Assembly: GCA_029245125.1 (NCBI GenBank)
Contig: JAQWPZ010000334.1
Coordinates: forward strand, 1 to 39,542
Direction of reading: 5' to 3'
DNA from: Rubripirellula sp.
GTDB taxonomy: Bacteria > Planctomycetota > Planctomycetia > Pirellulales > Pirellulaceae
DNA length: 39,542 bases
The notes under the pieces are model-generated. The model was given only the letters and a program-made list of their open reading frames with translations, had not been told where the DNA came from and ran no database searches. The position numbers and the translations under genes were made by a program. Below are positions 34,460 to 39,542 of the stretch, in pieces. Positions within the stretch are counted from its first letter, which is position 1. Each line of letters starts with the position of its first letter.

Positions 34460-36274
34460 TCATGGAACGGCTTTGTCTTCGACGTTCTGCGACTGAACAA
34501 GTTGCATGTAGTGGTTTCCGCGAGCCATCAATTCAACATGCGTTCCTTCTTCAACAATCTGCCCGTTCGACAGAACGATAATCTTATCGGCGTCCCGAAT
34601 GGTCGAAAGGCGATGCGCGGAAATCACCGCCGTTCGACCTTGAGAATACTGGTCGACTGCGTCTTGGATGCGTTGCTCCGTTCCGGAATCCAAGGCGCTT
34701 GTCGCCTCATCCATGATCAAAATTTCCGGATCTGCAAGGAGTGCACGAGCGATCGCCAACCGCTGCCGCTGGCCACCCGAAAGACGTACCCCCTGATCGC
34801 CAATCACGGTATCGTAACCATCGGGCATCAGACGAACGAAATCATCAACCTGAGCCAACTTTGACGCTGCGAGCATATCTTGTTCACTCGCATCTGGACG
34901 TGCGTACTTCAGATTTTCCGCGATACTGCAGTGGAACAGCAAATTCTCTTGGCAAATAATCGCGATTCGACTCCGCCATGAACTGAGATCCAAGTCCCGC
35001 AGGTCGACCTCATCGGCTCGAATCACTCCCTCATCCGGATCGTAAAGCCGGGCAAGCAAATTGATCACGGTTGACTTACCGCACCCCGAGGCCCCCACAA
35101 TTGCAGTTTTCTTGCCACAAGGAATTTGAAACGAAAGATTCCGCAGCGTTGGCTCACAATCACTGGAGTAGCTAAACGATACGTTTTCAAACTGAATCAC
35201 AGATCTGCATGCGTGAGAATCGATTTGGCCGTTTGGTACATATGACTTGTCTTCACGCTTGAGAAACTCGGTAACCGAAATAAACGATGAAGTTAGGTTA
35301 CTGAACATGGCATGGCTGGCATTGAAATCTGCAGCAGGGCCGAGCAGACGGAACACAATCAACAGGAAAACAGACGTACTTGCCAGCCATCCGTTACTAT
35401 TGCCGTCTGCGAAAAACGTCGCCGCGATCAAAAGCGTTACCAAGCCAACGATAGCAAAGATATGCAGTAGCGGTTTCGTACGAAGAACATTTTCTTCGCT
35501 CACGAAATAATCACGAAGATAATTTCGCGTCGCATTGCTGAAACGTTGAATGCATTGATCCTCTTGGGAGTACAAGTGAGCCAGCTTCACCGAAGATAGG
35601 CTCTCAACAGTTACTGCATGCAAGCGATTGCGACTTGCGACAATCGCCCCTCCCGCACTCTGCAATTTGGAGGCCGGAATCAGCAAGCGACTCGCGTATG
35701 CAAACCCGACCAAAAGCACAATTGCAATCAGCGTCAGCTGCCATGACATGACCAGCATAATTACTGCGTACATGATAAGAATCGAGATTGCGGCCGCCAT
35801 ATTCGCGACCAAAAACACAAGTTTCGCCGACCGCGTTGTCTCCATCAGCAATAACGAGGCGATGTGAGCGGAGGTCTGCTGATTCATGTAACGCAAGGAG
35901 ACCTCGTAAATCTGTTTCACAACAGCTGCCTTCAGTTCCTCGTCGACCGTAACCGAAAGGTGAATTGAAAAAACATTTCTCGCGTAGCGCAACGCTGACT
36001 GAGTGATCACCACACCAAGCAAGCCCAACGCAACCAAACGCACGCGTTGTGTCAGTGGCAAGGCGTTTACCCAAGACCGCAAATCGCCAAGGATCGGAAT
36101 CCGATCAACGAATCCACCATCACCCCATGCGTCCAGCATCGAAGCTAAAGCTCCGACTCCAATCCCTTCAACCGCGAGGGACAAGAGAGTCAAGGCAATG
36201 AATATGACAACAGCCTTTCGGTGCTTTTGCAGTAAATGAAAAAGCGGTTCGTAAGCCTGGTTACGTTCGACCAT
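34460..36274 (-). CDS. ABC transporter, fused membrane and ATPase domains (MsbA-like exporter)
   Basis: A 604-residue half-transporter. The N-terminal membrane domain (about 20-330) has six helices, with the first at V-V-I-F-I-A-L-T-L-L-S-L-A-V. The ATPase domain (about 360-595) has Walker A V-G-A-S-G-C-G-K-S-T, the Q loop I-C-Q-E-N, signature L-S-G-G-Q-R-Q-R, Walker B I-L-I-M-D-E-A-T-S-A-L-D and the switch histidine in I-S-A-H-R-L. It works as a homodimer or heterodimer exporting lipids, glycolipids or peptides. There is no N-terminal C39 peptidase domain, so it does not itself process a peptide. The setting between an HPr-kinase-like gene and polysaccharide genes favours export of a lipid-linked glycan or a modified peptide; neither is proven. 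ATG at 36274. Confidence 0.92.
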   Translation of the reverse strand: MVERNQAYEPLFHLLQKHRKAVVIFIALTLLSLAVEGIGVGALASMLDAWGDGGFVDRIPILGDLRSWVNALPLTQRVRLVALGLLGVVITQSALRYARNVFSIHLSVTVDEELKAAVVKQIYEVSLRYMNQQTSAHIASLLLMETTRSAKLVFLVANMAAAISILIMYAVIMLVMSWQLTLIAIVLLVGFAYASRLLIPASKLQSAGGAIVASRNRLHAVTVESLSSVKLAHLYSQEDQCIQRFSNATRNYLRDYFVSEENVLRTKPLLHIFAIVGLVTLLIAATFFADGNSNGWLASTSVFLLIVFRLLGPAADFNASHAMFSNLTSSFISVTEFLKREDKSYVPNGQIDSHACRSVIQFENVSFSYSSDCEPTLRNLSFQIPCGKKTAIVGASGCGKSTVINLLARLYDPDEGVIRADEVDLRDLDLSSWRSRIAIICQENLLFHCSIAENLKYARPDASEQDMLAASKLAQVDDFVRLMPDGYDTVIGDQGVRLSGGQRQRLAIARALLADPEILIMDEATSALDSGTEQRIQDAVDQYSQGRTAVISAHRLSTIRDADKIIVLSNGQIVEEGTHVELMARGNHYMQLVQSQNVEDKAVP

Positions 36275-37374
36275 TGTTTGGGTATTCGTTCTAAATCACC
36301 AGCAAAAACAAGCTATTTACCCCTCAATGTTACTGTCGCGAACCGCAAATAGAAGATGTGAACATCGCGAAAGTACCGCATACTTTTTCGCAAACATCAT
36401 CTGAGGCACGAAATGTGAAACAATACTCTTGCCCTTTGTCGCGAGATGCTTGTCATCCTCCTGTCTCGTTATCGCCGAATTATGACAAGCGGTTGAATCC
36501 GCGGTTAAGCATTCAACTCCCAGTGTCAATAGGAGCGCAGCCACGAGCGAGTCGAAAACTTCCGTCAGCGCAGCGGTCGCCGTGGCTTTGTTCGCTCGCC
36601 GCCAACCTAAGCAACTTGGTGGAGGGCCAAAAATCGGCGTCAGTTGCTTCCCGTTCGACCATGCTGCACCTTAAGTGCTAATCAATCGTGCCGCTTGTAA
36701 ATCTTGGTACCCGCGAGTTCTCGCACCGAAGTCAGTGTGAGAGCCTGCAAAGTGGAAGTGGGAACCTGGATACTACTCGCCCCCTTGGTTTGACCATGGC
36801 AGACCGAAATTGACTCACAATGAAATGAATTGGGAGCCAGAAAACATTAGCTGCAAACCTATAAAAATCTGCCGATTGCATCGGCCGCCGAACGATACCA
36901 ATCGCTCGCCTTTCCATAAGAGCCATTGAAATGGACGCGGCGTTGCGAAGTGGCGGGAGCGGCAATCTGACGTATTTCTAACTACGGCCTGCCGCATCAC
37001 GCCACAATTGACCTGCGGATTACCGCATAACGCGTAAACAATGACTAGCGACATCGACAACGATGGCTAAATTCAGTGGCTACGCGCCATTTGATGGCAT
37101 CAAGACAACAGCGGCGCACCGTAGTAAAGCGAGCAAGAGCACCACGTCACGATCTTTTTCAGAGCGATCACCTATCGCCGGGTCCTCCGAGTACCGGATG
37201 TGGGGAATTTAGATGGGGCAGCCGATGTGCGTCCTACTCCGCAGGTGCAGAACGCACCTAATAGCTATCTCGGCAATTTGGTAGCCGCACGGCCCAAACG
37301 TAATCTGATGCTAGGCGTTCAGAAGGAATTGGAAGAAAGCAACAAGTTTGGCAACGAAAAACCTACGAAGACGC
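36275..37374. other. 1.1-kb divergent intergenic region
   Basis: The exporter and the flavoprotein diverge here. Open frames up to about 75-80 codons exist on both strands (for example minus 36317-36544 and minus 36732-36965) but none resembles a known protein. A hairpin at 37243-37259 and a small GCGAG-TT-CTCGC palindrome at 36713-36724 are present. The region may be decayed coding DNA or long regulatory DNA. Confidence 0.5.
37243..37259. promoter_or_regulatory. Small inverted repeat upstream of the flavoprotein
   Basis: AGGTGC and GCACCT are perfect 6-bp arms around AGAAC, about 115 bp upstream of the flavoprotein start. Function unknown. Confidence 0.35.
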
Positions 37375-38991
37375 ATGAGCACCAAGGAACAGAAAAGGGT
37401 AGTAATTATCGGCGGCGGTCCATCAGGACTCACAGCAGGATACGAATTAGCCGATGCCGAAATCCCAGTGACAGTACTGGAGAAACATTCAATCGTCGGT
37501 GGCATCGCGCGGACGGAATCCTACAAAGGCTTTTCGTTTGACATGGGGGGACATCGCTTCTTCTCGAAGTCAAAAGCTGTGAACGACTTTTGGGATAAGT
37601 TGCTTTCGGATCGGTTTTTGACTCGGCCCAGGCAATCACGAATTTATTACCGCCGCAAGTTTTTTGATTATCCCTTGCGAGCCGTGAATGCGTTTCGCAA
37701 TCTTGGACTCATCGATTCTTGCCTCATCATGATCAGCTGCTTGCGTTGGAAAGCTTTCCCGTACAAGGAAGAAAAGACTTTCGAACAGTGGGTGACGAAT
37801 CGTTTCGGCAGACGCCTATTCAAGACTTTTTTCGAGTCCTACACGGAGAAAGTCTGGGGAATCAGCTGCAGCGAATTGAGTGCCGATTGGGCGGCACAGC
37901 GCATTAAGGGGCTTTCGCTTAAAACAGCAGTGCTGACCGCCCTTGGAAGGAAAGACAAGGGAATTAAGACCCTGATCGAGTCATTCAAATACCCAGAGAA
38001 GGGTCCCGGAATGATGTGGGAGGAGGTTGCGTCGCAAGTCCAAAACAAAGGTAGCGACGTCAAGCTGGATGCAAATGTGACCCGCATTCGGAGGTCCGGC
38101 AACCACATCACAAGCGTTGAAACGATAGATCAGCATTCAAAAGAAGCCAACGTATTTTCGGGATCTCACTTTATCTCGAGCATGCCACTGTCAGAGCTCG
38201 TCCTAAAAATGGACCCTCCAGCTCCCGAGCGAGTTCGGCTTGCAGCCGAGAAACTTCGCTACCGCGACTTTTTAACCGTTTGCTTGATTATCAACGTCGA
38301 AAACCTGTTCAGCGACAATTGGATCTACATCCACGACGCGAGTGTGAAAGTCGGCAGGATCCAGAACTACAAGAACTGGAGCCCAAAGATGGTTCCGAAC
38401 CAAGAGCAGAGCAGCCTCGGACTCGAGTACTTCTGTAATGAAGGAGACTCTGTCTGGAACATGCCTGATGAAGATCTGGTAGAGCTAGCAACCCAAGAAA
38501 TGCAAGAATTGGGACTGCTTGACACCAAGGATGTAGTCGACGGCTGTGTGTTCCGCGTGGAAAAGTCATATCCAGTCTACGATTCGACCTACCAAGATCA
38601 TGTGGAAGCTCTCCGCGACTTCGTGGAAGGGCTGGACAACTTGCAAACAATCGGTCGCAACGGCCTTCATCGATACAACAATCAGGATCACGCGATGATC
38701 ACTGGTTTTATCGCAGCAGGAAACATCGTCAATGGCACCAACAACGACGTTTGGGCTGTCAACGAAGACAAGCAATATCACGAAGAACTATCGACCACAG
38801 AGTCAAAATCGAAACAGCTAGTCCCGGCTCGAGAGCCAGAACCCGCACCACATCAGACCGCCTCGCGTGAAGAGGCTCAGCGAGAGAAGCAGGAAGCGAA
38901 CTGGACAGAACCCACCGAGGAAGACGAGCGAGTCGTTCCGTCTACGCAACCATTGGAAGTGAAGGTCGAGTACTCGTGCGAACAATCCTAA
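37375..38991 (+). CDS. FAD-dependent oxidoreductase (amine-oxidase/UDP-galactopyranose-mutase-like)
   Basis: A 538-residue flavoprotein. The Rossmann FAD-binding motif V-V-I-I-G-G-G-P-S-G-L-T-A-G lies at the N terminus, with the ribose-binding E at the end of the second strand (V-L-E-K). It is followed by G-G-I-A-R-T and F-D-M-G-G-H-R-F-F, as in the protoporphyrinogen oxidase/UDP-galactopyranose mutase-like group often encoded in polysaccharide loci. The last ~70 residues are a charged, low-complexity tail (E/P/Q-rich) not found in the core family. The ATG at 37375 is preferred; the frame is open back to a TTG at 37348. A family 2 glycosyltransferase follows at once and may overlap it by 16 bases, so the two are probably co-transcribed in a surface glycan locus. 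The exact reaction cannot be told from sequence. Confidence 0.88.
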   Translation: MSTKEQKRVVIIGGGPSGLTAGYELADAEIPVTVLEKHSIVGGIARTESYKGFSFDMGGHRFFSKSKAVNDFWDKLLSDRFLTRPRQSRIYYRRKFFDYPLRAVNAFRNLGLIDSCLIMISCLRWKAFPYKEEKTFEQWVTNRFGRRLFKTFFESYTEKVWGISCSELSADWAAQRIKGLSLKTAVLTALGRKDKGIKTLIESFKYPEKGPGMMWEEVASQVQNKGSDVKLDANVTRIRRSGNHITSVETIDQHSKEANVFSGSHFISSMPLSELVLKMDPPAPERVRLAAEKLRYRDFLTVCLIINVENLFSDNWIYIHDASVKVGRIQNYKNWSPKMVPNQEQSSLGLEYFCNEGDSVWNMPDEDLVELATQEMQELGLLDTKDVVDGCVFRVEKSYPVYDSTYQDHVEALRDFVEGLDNLQTIGRNGLHRYNNQDHAMITGFIAAGNIVNGTNNDVWAVNEDKQYHEELSTTESKSKQLVPAREPEPAPHQTASREEAQREKQEANWTEPTEEDERVVPSTQPLEVKVEYSCEQS

Positions 38992-39542
38992 CAGAGCGTT
39001 GTCCCAACGAAAATCGTTGGATGATCGCGGAAGAAGCGTTGTCGTTCTCACAACAGCCAGTCACGGTTAAAACCTCGGTCGATATCTCTGTCGTTGTACC
39101 CGTCCACAACGGCGAAAAGGATATCCAGGAGTGTCTTGAGAAAATCCAAAACTCACGTGGTTGCCGTTTCGAGGTCATTGTCGCGAACGATGCGTCAACT
39201 GATCGCACAGTGGAGATCGCGGAACAAATGGGCGCGCGTGTGATCACCCTAGACGAGCAAAGTGGACCGGCCGTTGCCCGCAACTATGCGACCGGTGCCT
39301 GTCGGGGTGAAATCATTGTTTTCATCGACAGCGATGTCATGATCACCGATGACACACTTTGTAAATTCCAAACGCAGTTTGAGAAGAACCATTGGGTGGC
39401 CGCTTTCGGATCCTACGACCAAAATCCGAAAGCGGGCAACCTGGTATCAACTTATAAAAACTTGATGCATCACTTCTTTCACCAACGTTCCGCCGGCGAT
39501 GCTTCAACCTTCTGGAGCGGTTGTGGAGCAATCAGAAAATCT
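38976..39542 (+). CDS. Family 2 glycosyltransferase (3' end outside window)
   Basis: The frame is open to the window edge. It shows the GT-A fold hallmarks: D-I-S-V-V-V-P-V-H-N-G-E, V-I-V-A-N-D-A-S-T-D-R-T (first aspartate pair), G-P-A-V-A-R-N-Y-A and V-F-I-D-S-D-V (metal-binding D-x-D). It transfers a sugar from a nucleotide donor; donor and acceptor are unknown. Two starts are possible. GTG 38976 overlaps the flavoprotein stop by 16 bases and has GAAGG ten bases upstream. ATG 39021 has no ribosome site and is preceded directly by a perfect hairpin that would hide one. The GTG is therefore preferred, though ATG cannot be excluded. About 170-190 residues are visible; the full protein is cut off. 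Confidence 0.87.
   Translation, partial: MRTILTERCPNENRWMIAEEALSFSQQPVTVKTSVDISVVVPVHNGEKDIQECLEKIQNSRGCRFEVIVANDASTDRTVEIAEQMGARVITLDEQSGPAVARNYATGACRGEIIVFIDSDVMITDDTLCKFQTQFEKNHWVAAFGSYDQNPKAGNLVSTYKNLMHHFFHQRSAGDASTFWSGCGAIRKS
39004..39020 (+). other. Perfect 7-bp hairpin at the glycosyltransferase start region
   Basis: CCAACGA-AAA-TCGTTGG ends one base before the in-frame ATG at 39021 and begins 12 bases after the flavoprotein stop. It could affect coupling between the two genes or simply lie inside the coding region if translation starts at GTG 38976. Confidence 0.45.

Overview
The window looks like the chromosome of a planctomycete, most likely a Pirellulaceae member related to Rhodopirellula. 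The evidence is gene content rather than a marker gene. It holds an ECF sigma factor next to a Ser/Thr kinase with an anti-sigma-type zinc motif, and a second ECF sigma factor with a membrane anti-sigma-like protein. It also holds a secreted redoxin/cytochrome c/copper-monooxygenase fusion, EF-hand and acetylesterase genes, a large arylsulfatase, leucine-rich repeats and a HEAT-containing secreted protein. Spacing is loose, Shine-Dalgarno sites are often weak or absent, and several gaps exceed 500 bp. No rRNA, tRNA, CRISPR array, intact insertion sequence or prophage was seen.

Layout. 1-752: 3' part of an LRR protein. 1284-4896: ECF sigma factor and zinc-motif Ser/Thr kinase. 5812-7986: DEAD-box-type RNA helicase with an 18-bp repeat expansion. 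8472-10040 (minus): Tat-exported FAD oxidoreductase. 10736-16421: five-gene L-rhamnose module (isomerase, ABC ATPase, two permeases, binding lipoprotein) with ATGA overlaps between the first four. 16717-20486: second ECF sigma factor, anti-sigma-like protein and redoxin/heme/copper/EF-hand protein. 20662-21853: a decayed EF-hand plus SASA-type acetylesterase gene. 22372-23256: MYG1-family protein. 23535-27371 (minus): TetR regulator downstream of an arylsulfatase that has a perfect palindrome in its leader. 28173-30071 (minus): HtrA-like protease with a second, degenerate protease domain split by a PDZ domain. 30668-32620: secreted HEAT-containing protein. 32844-36274 (minus): HPr-kinase-like ATPase and ABC exporter. 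37375-39542: flavoprotein of the UDP-galactopyranose-mutase-like type and a family 2 glycosyltransferase, which look like the edge of a polysaccharide locus.

How the parts fit. The rhamnose module imports L-rhamnose and isomerises it; kinase and aldolase must lie elsewhere. Together with the arylsulfatase and the remains of a carbohydrate esterase this suggests a life on sulfated, deoxysugar-rich algal polysaccharides (inference). The two sigma-factor loci are separate signalling units.

The strongest pattern not explained by genes is a scatter of short tandem duplications in the gaps. Their sequences are mostly unrelated, but unit lengths cluster at 12-18 bp, with 17 bp seen at four loci. 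In-frame 15- and 18-bp versions occur inside two genes.
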